Source of the DNA: Prevotella sp. UBA2809
GTDB lineage: Bacteria > Bacteroidota > Bacteroidia > Bacteroidales > Bacteroidaceae
NCBI GenBank assembly: GCA_002351725.1
Contig: DEHD01000029.1
Location: 1-45,871, forward strand
Direction: 5' to 3'
DNA length: 45,871 nt
Shown here: piece by piece, positions 1 to 7,511 of the stretch
Layout of the letters: each line of letters opens with the position of its first letter
Numbering within the stretch: position 1 is the first letter of the stretch
Translations under genes and position numbers: made by a program
The notes under the pieces: generated by a model
The model's input: the letters and a program-made list of their open reading frames with translations, nothing else
Told to the model about the DNA's origin: nothing
The model's database searches: none

Positions 1-1290
1 TTACTAATTATCAATAATAACTGCTACGTTTCATGCGAACGTGTTTTCCGTCCAGATTTGAACGGAAAGCCCGTTGTCGTACTCTCAAACAATGATGGAT
101 GTGTAGTAGCTCGTAGCAACGAGGCAAAGGCACTTGGCATAAAAGCAGGCTTGCCGTATTATCAGCTGAAGGAGCGCTTCCCCAATGGTGAGATAACGGT
201 ATTCTCATCTAACTATGAACTCTATGGCGATATCACCGACCGCGTGATGTCGCTGGTGCGTAAGGCTGCGCCAACGTTCTATCGTTATAGTATCGACGAG
301 GGGTTCTGCGACCTCGCCGGAATGGATCACCTCGACTTGAAACGCTGGGGCGAGGACTTATCGGCATTTATCTGGAAGGCTACACGTATGCCCGTTAGCA
401 TCGGCATTGCGCCAACCAAGACTCTGGCTAAGATGGCGAGCCATTATGCCAAGCACTACAAGGGTTATAAGCATTGTTGCTATATTGATACCGACGAGAA
501 GCGCATAAAAGCCCTGCAGCAATATGATATAGAAGAGGTGTGGGGCATCGGACGCCGCTATGCAGCCCGCTTGCAGGCATTTGGCATCAATACGGCCCTC
601 GACTTCGCCAATCATGCCGAATCGTGGGTTCATGCCACGCTCAACAATGTGGTACCATTGCGCACGTGGAAAGAGCTGAATGGTATCGACTGCATTCCCA
701 TGGAGGAGATGAGCAAGAAAAAGAGTATCTGCACCTCGCGCTCGTTCCCTGGCATGGTGCCCGATATGGACACGCTGCGTACCAGCATTTCGAACTTTGC
801 GGCCCGTTGTGCAGAGAAGCTACGCAAGCAGCAATCGGTTGCGCAGACTGTATGCGTATTCATTGATACCAACCACTTTCGCGAGGATCTGCCGCAGTAC
901 TGGAACATGGCTGAGGAGCGACTGCTTACACCATCAAACTCTACACAGCAGATAGTTCAGACGGCCACGCGATGCACAGAGCGCATATTCCGCCAAGGTT
1001 TCCACTATAAGCGTGCAGGTGTGATTGTTATGGGAATAAGCCCAGACACAGGCATACAGACAAACTTTATAGATTACAACGCCGAGCGCTACGACAAGAT
1101 GAAACGCATCGACGAAACCATTGATAAAATCAATCGTGAATACGGCTCAGAAACCATAGTCTTAGGCTCACAACAATACACCAAGCCGGGTGGGGAAGGC
1201 AAGGCAGGTGTGTTCAAGGATAGCATTAAACATGATTTCAGAAGTCCTTGTTACACAACACGTTGGAGCGACATCCCAGAAGCCACATAA
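1..1290 (+). CDS. umuC: Y-family DNA polymerase, UmuC type (5' end outside window)
   Basis: Translesion polymerase subunit of DNA polymerase V. The frame is open from base 1; the first visible residues read LLIINNNCYVSCERVF, followed by RPDLNGKPVVVLSNNDG, the conserved UmuC N-terminus, so only a few residues are missing. The second metal site, SIDEGFCDL, is intact near position 290, and the little-finger and C-terminal UmuC regions follow; about 429 residues are visible against about 420 in E. coli UmuC. A TTG at 58 is not the start, because homology runs through it upstream. Odd point: where the family has an Asp (LIDCNNFY) this frame reads Ile (codon 10-12). That residue normally binds catalytic metal, so the protein may be inactive, or the edge bases may be wrong. 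A umuD-like partner would lie upstream, outside the window. Confidence 0.9.
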   Translation, partial: LLIINNNCYVSCERVFRPDLNGKPVVVLSNNDGCVVARSNEAKALGIKAGLPYYQLKERFPNGEITVFSSNYELYGDITDRVMSLVRKAAPTFYRYSIDEGFCDLAGMDHLDLKRWGEDLSAFIWKATRMPVSIGIAPTKTLAKMASHYAKHYKGYKHCCYIDTDEKRIKALQQYDIEEVWGIGRRYAARLQAFGINTALDFANHAESWVHATLNNVVPLRTWKELNGIDCIPMEEMSKKKSICTSRSFPGMVPDMDTLRTSISNFAARCAEKLRKQQSVAQTVCVFIDTNHFREDLPQYWNMAEERLLTPSNSTQQIVQTATRCTERIFRQGFHYKRAGVIVMGISPDTGIQTNFIDYNAERYDKMKRIDETIDKINREYGSETIVLGSQQYTKPGGEGKAGVFKDSIKHDFRSPCYTTRWSDIPEAT

Positions 1291-1532
1291 CAAGCTGTAC
1301 AAAGGTCTGTCCTGCCAAGGCATTGAAATGCTGACATCCATTGTTTAAACGAGTTTAAAGGATCGTCGGTATAGTTTAACCTAGTTTAAATTCCATGCCA
1401 TTATGACTATCTTCGGGTGCCATTTTGATAATCGGCACAAATGTTGTATGATGCCTTGTGAAAGCTGACGCTAAAAGGCCGACGCGATCAACAACATAGT
1501 TTAATTAAAAGTATAATTAGGAGGTATTGATT
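1291..1532. repeat. Intergenic gap with five AGTTTAA words
   Basis: No gene seen between umuC and hsp20. The words GTTTAAAC (1343-1350), AGTTTAAA (1352-1359), AGTTTAA (1373-1379), AGTTTAAA (1383-1390) and AGTTTAA (1498-1504) recur; the first is a perfect palindrome. They could be regulator sites for the heat-shock gene, but no clear TAnnTTTG promoter box was found here. Confidence 0.4.
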
Positions 1533-1955
1533 ATGTTACCAGTAATGTTTCAGAACAGTTGGATGCCAACAGTATTTGAGGATTTCTTGAACAATGATTG
1601 GATGCCTCGTGCCAACAGTACAGCACCCGCAGTCAATGTCAAGGAGAGTGAGAAGGCCTACACGATGGAACTTGCAGCTCCAGGCATCAAAAAAGAATAT
1701 TGTCGTGTAAGCATCAACGACGAGGGCAACCTCACCATCGCCATTGAGAACAAGGCCGAACAAAAGCATGAGGACAAACATCATCACTATCTGCGCCGCG
1801 AGTTCAGTTACTCAAACTACGAGCAGAACTACACGCTGCCTGATGATGTTGTGAAAGACCAGATCTCTGCCAAGGTTGAGGATGGCATCTTGACCATTAC
1901 CATGCCAAAGGCTGAGCCGAAGCAGAAGGTCACTAAAGCCATAGAAGTCTCGTAA
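1533..1955 (+). CDS. Hsp20/alpha-crystallin small heat-shock protein
   Basis: ATP-independent holdase chaperone of about 140 residues, the usual length. After a short Met/Trp/Asn-rich N-terminal arm comes the alpha-crystallin domain, starting near PAVNVKESEKAYTMELAAPG and ending in EDGILTITMPKAEP, which carries the usual GxLxI-type strand (G-I-L-T-I). The start is the ATG at 1533: an unusually good AGGAGG lies at 1519-1524, 8 nt upstream. A TTG at 1527 in the same frame is too close to that site. It stands alone, with a hairpin after its stop. Confidence 0.93.
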   Translation: MLPVMFQNSWMPTVFEDFLNNDWMPRANSTAPAVNVKESEKAYTMELAAPGIKKEYCRVSINDEGNLTIAIENKAEQKHEDKHHHYLRREFSYSNYEQNYTLPDDVVKDQISAKVEDGILTITMPKAEPKQKVTKAIEVS

Positions 1956-1980
1956 TTAGTCTAAACTTGGTTATATTGTA

Positions 1981-2018
1981 GGGAGCAGTATCATTCCAGT
2001 GATGCCGCTCCCTTGCTT
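1981..2018 (+). terminator. Probable terminator of hsp20
   Basis: GGGAGC at 1981-1986 pairs with GCTCCC at 2007-2012; an inner ATCA/TGAT pair extends the hairpin. Only a short, mixed T tract follows. Confidence 0.5.
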
Positions 2019-2058
2019 TATATCAAACCTTTGACTTAAACCAAGAAATCCCTGTTTC

Positions 2059-2113
2059 CTGCTTAGAAAGATTGTCATTTCGTTATCATACTAAGCAGAA
2101 ATACCTACTTTTG
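2059..2113 (+). promoter_or_regulatory. Promoter of mgsA with overlapping inverted repeat
   Basis: The -7 box TACTTTTG lies at 2106-2113, about 70 nt before the mgsA ATG. CTGCTTAG (2059-2066) and CTAAGCAG (2091-2098) form a perfect 8-bp inverted repeat 24 bp apart, spanning the expected -33 region and ending just upstream of the -7 box. A repressor or activator site is a reasonable reading. Confidence 0.55.
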
Positions 2114-2183
2114 CAGAGGATAACATACCGAAAAGGTATTAGATAAGGTAAGAAGATTGTTTAATTTTAAGAAAGGAGTTATT

Positions 2184-2657
2184 ATGAAAGAAACACTTAA
2201 CATTGCACTCGTTGCACACGATTCACGTAAGAATGAACTGCTGGATTGGGTCCGCTTCAATGCCGACCTGCTTTCAAAGCATCATCTTTACGCTACAGGC
2301 ACTACAGGTAAACTGATTAGCGAACTTGAATTTGGTACAGAGGAAGGTACAGAACACCCGTTCGAGGGTAAGGTGACACGTCTGTTGAGTGGCCCATTAG
2401 GAGGCGACCAGCAGATTGGTGCTATGCTGGCTGAGGGTAAGATTGACATGCTGATATTCTTCTGCGATAACCTCGCTGTGCAGGGACACCAGAACGACGT
2501 GTCAGCCCTAAGTCGATTGGCATCACTCTACAATATTGCCTTTGCCACCAATCGTACTACTGCAGATATGTTGCTGACGTCAACGCTACTGGGTGACGAG
2601 ACATATACCCGCATCGTACCTGAGTGCATACAGCAATATGCTAATAGAAAACTATAG
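2184..2657 (+). CDS. mgsA: Methylglyoxal synthase
   Basis: Converts dihydroxyacetone phosphate to methylglyoxal and phosphate, a cytosolic bypass of lower glycolysis used under phosphate or sugar-phosphate stress. The 157-residue protein shows the family landmarks in order: ALVAHDSRKNEL, the phosphate-binding TGTTG, SGPLGGDQQ (catalytic Asp in GGDQQ), then FFCDNLAVQGHQNDV, containing the conserved His, and ATNRTTADM. The start is the ATG at 2184 because AAGGAG lies at 2173-2178; an upstream TTG adds a non-conserved tail. Transcribed alone between its own promoter and a strong hairpin. Confidence 0.95.
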   Translation: MKETLNIALVAHDSRKNELLDWVRFNADLLSKHHLYATGTTGKLISELEFGTEEGTEHPFEGKVTRLLSGPLGGDQQIGAMLAEGKIDMLIFFCDNLAVQGHQNDVSALSRLASLYNIAFATNRTTADMLLTSTLLGDETYTRIVPECIQQYANRKL

Positions 2658-2707
2658 AATGCATTGCTTATTCTTAATGTGTTATATGGGTTGGATATGA
2701 ACATCTG

Positions 2708-2741
2708 AAAAGACCTGCCGCAATGACAGGCCTTTTCTTTT
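2708..2741 (+). terminator. Bidirectional terminator between mgsA and smalltalk gene
   Basis: AAAAGACCTG (2708-2717) pairs with CAGGCCTTTT (2727-2736), with one internal mismatch, and has T-rich sequence on both sides. It serves mgsA rightward and the HU/smalltalk transcript leftward. Confidence 0.85.
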
Positions 2742-2742
2742 G

Positions 2743-2844
2743 CTACATGTTCATGCAACTCGTGGCACCAAGTGCCGTTACTATTGCTGTAGCTACAGAT
2801 GCGATGATCTGTATAATGAACTTAAATGTTTCTTTCTTAGTCAT
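2743..2844 (-). CDS. Smalltalk protein (33-aa micro-protein)
   Basis: A 33-residue frame starting MTKKETFKFIIQIIASV and ending GATSCMNM, stop just before the terminator. A Lys-rich start, one hydrophobic helix and a late Thr-Ser-Cys are the signature of the Bacteroidales 'smalltalk' family, whose function is unknown. The T-S-C-M end resembles a lipobox but lies at the C-terminus. It follows the HU-type gene by 80 nt in the same direction, the arrangement in which the family is usually found. The overlapping rightward frame (2723-2908) is a shadow. Confidence 0.8.
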   Translation of the reverse strand: MTKKETFKFIIQIIASVATAIVTALGATSCMNM

Positions 2845-2924
2845 GGTATTAATTTTTAAATTTTATCACTTTTATAATTTTTACATTGTGCAAAGGGTAG
2901 GGGCTTAGCCCCTAACCTTAGCGC

Positions 2925-3458
2925 TTAATCTCCCTCTCCAGGTACGTCACCCGATGGCTGGGTGTTTCCACCACCATTGCCGCCACCGCCGTTTGATGGC
3001 TGATCGTTCTCTGGGTCTTCCACCTCGCCAGAGGTTGAGGTTACGCGCTTCACCTCCTTGCCATCGCGGTCGTAGCAGGTAATCTGGATGGCAGTACCCG
3101 CCAGCTCGTCCTTCAGCTCTACGGCTGGAGTGAAGATGATTCGGCGACTGGTAATGAGGCCTGCCTTAACCTCGTCAACCTTCTCTACGCTCTTGGCACG
3201 CAGACCGAATCGCATGGTGCCCAATCCTGGCAGTGCTACCGAGTGGCCCTCGGTGGCCCACGCCTTGATAACCTCGCCGGCAGCATCCCAGCATGCCTGC
3301 ATGATTCCCTTACTAACGCCGCTACGCAGAGCAGCCTCCTTAATCACCTTGTCCTGACTCAGACTGGTGTACAACTCAGGCATCATAATGTAGCGATACT
3401 TGCCAGCATAGGTGCCAATCTTCTGCAACTTCTCTTGTGCTTTAACTTTTAGTGCCAT
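2925..3458 (-). CDS. HU-family (HU-HIG) DNA-binding protein
   Basis: Nucleoid-type DNA-binding protein of 177 residues. After MALKVKAQEKLQKIG comes an HU/IHF-like fold: helices around DKVIKEAALRSGVSKGIMQACWDAAGEVIKAWATEG, then VALPGLGTMRFGLRAKSVEKV, corresponding to the HU beta arm and its G-x-G-x-F core. It is twice the length of classical HU; the last 40 residues are low-complexity Gly/Asn/Pro, a common feature of Bacteroidetes HU-HIG proteins. It has its own promoter and is followed by the smalltalk gene. In Bacteroidales this pair usually neighbours VirE/DUF3987 primase genes; here such a gene lies 11.5 kb away across the hsd operon. Confidence 0.88.
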   Translation of the reverse strand: MALKVKAQEKLQKIGTYAGKYRYIMMPELYTSLSQDKVIKEAALRSGVSKGIMQACWDAAGEVIKAWATEGHSVALPGLGTMRFGLRAKSVEKVDEVKAGLITSRRIIFTPAVELKDELAGTAIQITCYDRDGKEVKRVTSTSGEVEDPENDQPSNGGGGNGGGNTQPSGDVPGEGD

Positions 3459-3530
3459 AATTCTAGTTTAATTTTTGTGTTGTTGTTAAATAATTTGTTA
3501 CTCTCTATGTCTCCATCGATTTTGACAATA

Positions 3531-3562
3531 CAAAGGTACGACTTTTTAGTGAGAGTAGCAAA
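3531..3562 (-). promoter_or_regulatory. Promoter of HU-type gene
   Basis: On the minus strand, TTTG (3559-3562), a 20-bp spacer and TACCTTTG (3531-3538): a textbook Bacteroidetes promoter about 70 nt before the HU start. Confidence 0.8.
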
Positions 3563-3661
3563 TAGTAAGTGTTAATGAATTGTTAAATTGAGAGTACGTT
3601 TTTACGCTCACACGTAAGAAAATTTTTTTCACACCTGAAACGTTATTTTGCCTACTTATTA

Positions 3662-3829
3662 ATCACAGTATCACAGATCACAGTTTATTTTTAGAGCCAT
3701 AAAAATGCCAAACATAATTTTACTATATATATAATATATATATTATATATATAGTAGTATATTTTGTAAAGAATATTTCTTCAACCTTTGATGCTACCCG
3801 TATAAAACTGTGATACTGTGATCTGTGAT
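3662..3829. repeat. 36-bp AT palindrome flanked by inverted ATCACAG iterons (locus A element)
   Basis: Left arm: three ATCACAG heptamers at 3662-3668, 3670-3676 and 3677-3683. Right arm: three CTGTGAT at 3808-3814, 3816-3822 and 3823-3829. Between them, 3721-3756 is a perfect 36-bp palindrome made only of A/T except for one C/G pair near its ends. No gene is seen in 3459-3932. The element sits between divergent promoters for HU and hsdM. Three tandem ATCACA(G/A) heptamers recur at the 3' end of the primase gene (17241-17261), and a second element of the same design lies at 45534-45775. Confidence 0.85.
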
Positions 3830-3863
3830 TTTTTGTGCTCGTTTTCATTTTCTGGTTTAATCT

Positions 3864-3895
3864 TTTGGAACTTTCACTTTTTATCAGTACCTTTG
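3864..3895 (+). promoter_or_regulatory. Promoter of the hsd operon
   Basis: TTTG (3864-3867), 20-bp spacer, TACCTTTG (3888-3895), about 37 nt before hsdM. Confidence 0.8.
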
Positions 3896-3932
3896 CAGAG
3901 AATATTGAATTAGCTAAGAACAAAGACAAACA

Positions 3933-5495
3933 ATGGCAAATCAACAAGAGCGTGCAGAATTGCACAAAACTATATGGAAGATTGCAAACGACCTGCGCGG
4001 CAGCGTGGATGGATGGGAGTTTAAGGCTTACGTCCTTGGTAGCATCTTCTACCGCTTTATATCTGAGAATATCTGCGATTACATTCACCAGATAATGACC
4101 GAGGCTGGGCAGCCAGACTTTAATTATGCTACTATCGACGACGCGATGGCCGAGAATATCCGTAAGAAGATGGTAGAAGAGAAAGGCTACTTTATCCTGC
4201 CTTCGCAGCTGTTCCAGAATGTAGTAAAGACAGCTGAAAAGGATGAGAATCTTAACGAGAAGCTAACAAATATCTTCCGGAGTATCGAGGCTTCGGCCAT
4301 CGGCACACCATCCGAAGATGATCTTCGCGGATTGTTCAGCGACTTCTCTGTAGATAGCGCCGCGCTGGGTTCTACTGTTATCAAACGCAACCAACTGTTA
4401 GCAAAGGTTCTGCAGACCGTAGCCCAGATGGATTTGGGCTCAAAGTATAACGATACTAACAACGATACTTTCGGCGATACTTACGAGTTCTTGATGCAGA
4501 TGTATGCATCAGAGGCAGGTAAGAGTGGGGGCGAGTTCTTCACACCTCAGCAGGTAAGTGAGCTGTTGGCCCGACTGGCTTCGTGGAATAATCCACGTAT
4601 CAATAAAGTTTACGATCCTGCTTGTGGTTCTGGTTCCCTGTTGCTTAAGTTTGCTAAGACCATTGGCCAGCAGAATCCTAATCTTAAGTACTTCGGTCAG
4701 GAGGTTAATCCTACTACTTACAACCTCTGTCGCATCAACATGTTTCTGCATAATGTCAACTTCGACAACTTTGATATCCGCTTGGAGGATACTTTGCTGA
4801 AACCCCAGCATATGCAGGATGCTCCGTTCGATGCTATAGTGTCAAATCCTCCTTATTCACTTAAGTGGGAAGGTAAGGATAACACCATTCTTATCAATGA
4901 TGAGCGCTATGCTCCGGCGGGTGTTCTGGCACCAAAGAGTGCAGCCGATTTGGCTTTCACCATGCACATGCTCTGGCATCTTTCTGAGCAAGGCACGGCT
5001 GCTATTGTAGAGTTCCCAGGCGTACTTTATCGTGGTGGCGATGAGAAGAAAATAAGACAATATCTTGTGTCTCACAACTATGTTGACACCGTAATCCAGC
5101 TGCCCGCCAACCTCTTCTTTGGCGTTGGTATAGCCACCTGTATCATAGTACTTAAGAAGAGTGCCAAGACCGATAGCAGTGTTCTCTTTATCGATGCCAG
5201 CAAGCTGTTCCAGAAGGATGGAAACAAGAATGTTCTGCAGCCCGAGCATCAGGATAAGATAATGGAGTTGTTTGCCAACCGTAAAGATGAGCAGTATCTG
5301 GCCAAGTTGGTTAAGAACGATGATATTCTGAGTAACGATTGCAACCTCTCTGTATCAAGCTATGTTGAACAAGAGGACACTCGCGAGGTTATCAACATCA
5401 CCGAAGTTAACGCAAAACTCGAGAATTTGGTAGCCGAAGGCAACGAGTTGAATGCTAAAATAGAAACCATAATAAAAGAATTAGACAATGATTAA
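3933..5495 (+). CDS. hsdM: Type I restriction-modification DNA methyltransferase (M subunit)
   Basis: N6-adenine methyltransferase subunit; with HsdS it modifies host DNA and with HsdR forms the restriction complex. The 520-residue protein has the HsdM N-terminal helical domain (about 10-165), the FFTPQQV start of the catalytic domain (about 202), SAM-binding motif I DPACGSG (228-234) and the catalytic NPPY (305-308). First gene of an operon driven by the promoter at 3864-3895. The ATG at 3933 has no strong ribosome site, normal for this group. Its end overlaps the next ATG by 8 nt. Confidence 0.95.
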   Translation: MANQQERAELHKTIWKIANDLRGSVDGWEFKAYVLGSIFYRFISENICDYIHQIMTEAGQPDFNYATIDDAMAENIRKKMVEEKGYFILPSQLFQNVVKTAEKDENLNEKLTNIFRSIEASAIGTPSEDDLRGLFSDFSVDSAALGSTVIKRNQLLAKVLQTVAQMDLGSKYNDTNNDTFGDTYEFLMQMYASEAGKSGGEFFTPQQVSELLARLASWNNPRINKVYDPACGSGSLLLKFAKTIGQQNPNLKYFGQEVNPTTYNLCRINMFLHNVNFDNFDIRLEDTLLKPQHMQDAPFDAIVSNPPYSLKWEGKDNTILINDERYAPAGVLAPKSAADLAFTMHMLWHLSEQGTAAIVEFPGVLYRGGDEKKIRQYLVSHNYVDTVIQLPANLFFGVGIATCIIVLKKSAKTDSSVLFIDASKLFQKDGNKNVLQPEHQDKIMELFANRKDEQYLAKLVKNDDILSNDCNLSVSSYVEQEDTREVINITEVNAKLENLVAEGNELNAKIETIIKELDND

Positions 5496-5910
5496 AATTC
5501 CAGAAGAACAAATAGATTTTTTTAGATATCGTAATATGCTGTTTAATCTCTATAGCCAGTTTCTGCAGTATAGAGAGATGATTAAAGAGAATGGAGGTGG
5601 CGATCCTGAAGGATGGGAGATGGATAAAGAGCTTGATACGGCCATACGTTTGGAGGATTGGATTGTAGATTATATGCCTTCAGTAAGGGCTGTAAATGTG
5701 CTCAAATCTCTTGGGTGCTATACTTTAATGGATGTTGTGCAGCTTACAGAGAAAGAACTTAAGGAGACTCCTGCCTGTGGCAAGAAGACCTTAAATGAGA
5801 TTAAGGAGCTCTTAGCCAAGTATGATTTAGAGTTAGGGATGGACGTGTCTAAATACAAATCTGTTAAAATGATATTCCCCCTCCCTGAAGAATCGTTGAC
5901 TAAAAAGTAA
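5488..5910 (+). CDS. Stand-alone RNA polymerase alpha-CTD-like protein
   Basis: 140 residues. The N-terminal 55 are not recognised. Residues about 62-120 match the C-terminal domain of RNA polymerase alpha: SVRAVNVLKSLGCYTL, then LTEKELKETPACGKKTLNEI and LELGMDV, parallel to E. coli VRSANCLKAE, TPNLGKKSLTEI and LSLGM. DNA-contacting residues of E. coli alpha have counterparts: R265 (R67), N268 (N70), G296 (G98) and K298 (K100); S299 is Thr. The alpha NTD is absent, so this is not rpoA. It overlaps hsdM by 8 nt, implying translational coupling. A role in promoter-proximal DNA binding or in regulating the operon is inference; it might instead be a generic helix-hairpin-helix DNA-binding module of the restriction complex. 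Confidence 0.75.
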   Translation: MIKIPEEQIDFFRYRNMLFNLYSQFLQYREMIKENGGGDPEGWEMDKELDTAIRLEDWIVDYMPSVRAVNVLKSLGCYTLMDVVQLTEKELKETPACGKKTLNEIKELLAKYDLELGMDVSKYKSVKMIFPLPEESLTKK

Positions 5911-5921
5911 TTGAGTATTGT

Positions 5922-6353
5922 ATGGATGCAATCATAATCTCAATAGTAGGCTGGATTATTACAATCCTTATTGCAGTTTATGCTGCGAGAAGCGGTTCTA
6001 AAGATACTGCTAAAAAGCTTGCTGCGCTTGAAGAAAGCACTCAAAAGCAAGTGGAGAGTATAAAAGAACTCACTCGGCTACAATTGCAAATCTCTCAGAT
6101 ACAGCTCCATAATGAGCGCACAAGTGCAAGTTATCAACATAAACTTGTTCTTGAAGAAATTAATAATCTCAAAAAACTTAATTCATCTGTACTGGGAACC
6201 ATGCATAATGATTTTACAAAAGAAGAACGTAGAAGAAGAGAAAAGGAAATGGATCTCCATTCTAAAGAAGACTATTATTCTAGCCAGATATCTTTAATTG
6301 AGGGCAGTTTGCAAAAACTGAATAATATTGGAAAGGAGGTAGAGAAGCTATGA
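5922..6353 (+). CDS. Membrane-anchored coiled-coil protein in hsd operon
   Basis: 143 residues with no family I recognise. Residues about 3-22 form one hydrophobic helix (AIIISIVGWIITILIAVYAA), followed by a basic R/K segment and then long heptad-rich helices (about 30-90 and 105-143) rich in Glu, Lys, Leu and Gln. The expected form is a single-pass inner-membrane protein with a cytoplasmic coiled coil. It begins 11 nt after the alpha-CTD-like gene and overlaps hsdS by 4 nt (ATGA), so it belongs to the operon. Base use is visibly more A/T-rich than in hsdM or hsdR, which suggests separate acquisition. It could recruit the complex to the membrane or sense incoming DNA; both are guesses. Confidence 0.7.
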   Translation: MDAIIISIVGWIITILIAVYAARSGSKDTAKKLAALEESTQKQVESIKELTRLQLQISQIQLHNERTSASYQHKLVLEEINNLKKLNSSVLGTMHNDFTKEERRRREKEMDLHSKEDYYSSQISLIEGSLQKLNNIGKEVEKL

Positions 6354-7441
6354 GTAAAGTTGAGTGGAAAAAGTTAGTATTAGTTTCTGATGTTCTATAT
6401 GGATATCCTTTTGAATCGTCTCTATTTTCAGAAGACTCTTCATTTATGCCATTAATAAGAATCAGGGATGTTAAGCCTGCAAAGGCTAGTACATATTATA
6501 CAGGTGAGTTTAATGAAACATACAGAATCAGGAAAGGAGATATTCTTGTAGGTATGGATGGCGAGTTTAATATTGGGAAATGGGATGATAGAGATGGCTT
6601 ACTTAATCAACGTGTGCTTAAAATAAAGGGAAAAGAAGACAGTTGTATTGATGGCTTCTTATATCATTACATGGGGCCTGTATTTAAAAGAATCGAGAAA
6701 GAAACACCTGGGGGCTCTGTTAAACATCTTTCTGCTAAGGTTATAAACTCTATTCAAATCCCAGTGCCTACTCTTTCTGAGCAAAATCGGATAGTGGGCA
6801 TACTCGATACTTTCACCGCTTCCATCGATAACCTGAAAGAGCAAATCGTCCTGCGCCGCAAGCAGTATGAGTATTATCGTGACCAGCTTCTTGACCTTGA
6901 GGGAAAAGAAGGAGTGGATATGAGGAAATTAGGAGATATCTGTGAAATATCTGCAGGAGGTGATGTCCCTAAGGAAAATTTCTCTAAAGAAAAAACGGTA
7001 ATTTTCAATATTCCGATTATAAGCAATGGAGTCGGAATTAAAGCTATTTATGGATATACAAATACAGCCAAGATAAAAAGAACATCTGTAACAATTGCAG
7101 CAAGAGGTACTATTGGTTATGCAGAGTATCGTGATTACCCTTTTTATCCGGTTGTAAGATTAATAACAGTTTATCCCTATGATAATAAATTAACAAACAC
7201 TAAGTTTTTATATTATAGATTATCAATACAAAAGTATAACATTTCATTATCGGGAATTCCTCAACTTACAGTTCCTAACACAAAGAAAGTTGTAATTCCA
7301 TTACCTTCGCTCTCTGAGCAGAACCGTATCGTAGATATACTCGACAAGTTCGAGGCAAGCATCCAAAACTTGGAGGCTCAACTCGCTCAGCGCGAAAAGC
7401 AATATGAATATTATCGTAATAAACTCTTAACTTTTGAATGA
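6350..7441 (+). CDS. hsdS: Type I restriction-modification specificity subunit
   Basis: Recognises the two halves of the target site. The 363 residues hold two target-recognition domains (about 5-140 and 190-315), each followed by a conserved helical region with near-duplicate sequence: LSEQNRIVGILDTFTASIDN... and LSEQNRIVDILDKFEASIQN..., both ending QYEYYR. This half-repeat organisation is the HsdS hallmark. The DNA of the two repeats has diverged, and no second hsdS or recombinase lies nearby, so shufflon-type switching is not indicated. The TRDs are more A/T-rich than hsdM and hsdR, as is usual for exchangeable specificity domains. It overlaps the preceding coiled-coil gene by 4 nt. Confidence 0.92.
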   Translation: MSKVEWKKLVLVSDVLYGYPFESSLFSEDSSFMPLIRIRDVKPAKASTYYTGEFNETYRIRKGDILVGMDGEFNIGKWDDRDGLLNQRVLKIKGKEDSCIDGFLYHYMGPVFKRIEKETPGGSVKHLSAKVINSIQIPVPTLSEQNRIVGILDTFTASIDNLKEQIVLRRKQYEYYRDQLLDLEGKEGVDMRKLGDICEISAGGDVPKENFSKEKTVIFNIPIISNGVGIKAIYGYTNTAKIKRTSVTIAARGTIGYAEYRDYPFYPVVRLITVYPYDNKLTNTKFLYYRLSIQKYNISLSGIPQLTVPNTKKVVIPLPSLSEQNRIVDILDKFEASIQNLEAQLAQREKQYEYYRNKLLTFE

Positions 7442-7467
7442 TTATTGCAGATTTTGGGCGAAAAATG

Positions 7468-7498
7468 TTGTTATATTGAAAATATAATTGTATTTTTG
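7468..7498 (+). promoter_or_regulatory. Internal promoter before small ORF, kinase and hsdR
   Basis: TTG (7468-7470), 20-bp spacer, TATTTTTG (7491-7498), then A-rich sequence and ATG at 7512. Locus B has the equivalent TATCTTTG just before its copy of the small ORF. Confidence 0.6.
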
Positions 7499-7511
7499 CA
7501 GAAAAAATAGA

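Noticed and set aside
1527..1532. Upstream TTG start for hsp20
   Set aside because: Too close to AGGAGG at 1519-1524; ATG at 1533 has ideal spacing.
2723..2908. Rightward 61-aa frame overlapping the smalltalk gene
   Set aside because: It begins inside the terminator and is the shadow of a better-supported leftward micro-protein.
6350..7441. Phase-variable hsdS shuffling
   Set aside because: No invertase, no second hsdS cassette and no identical inverted repeats; the two internal repeats differ at DNA level.
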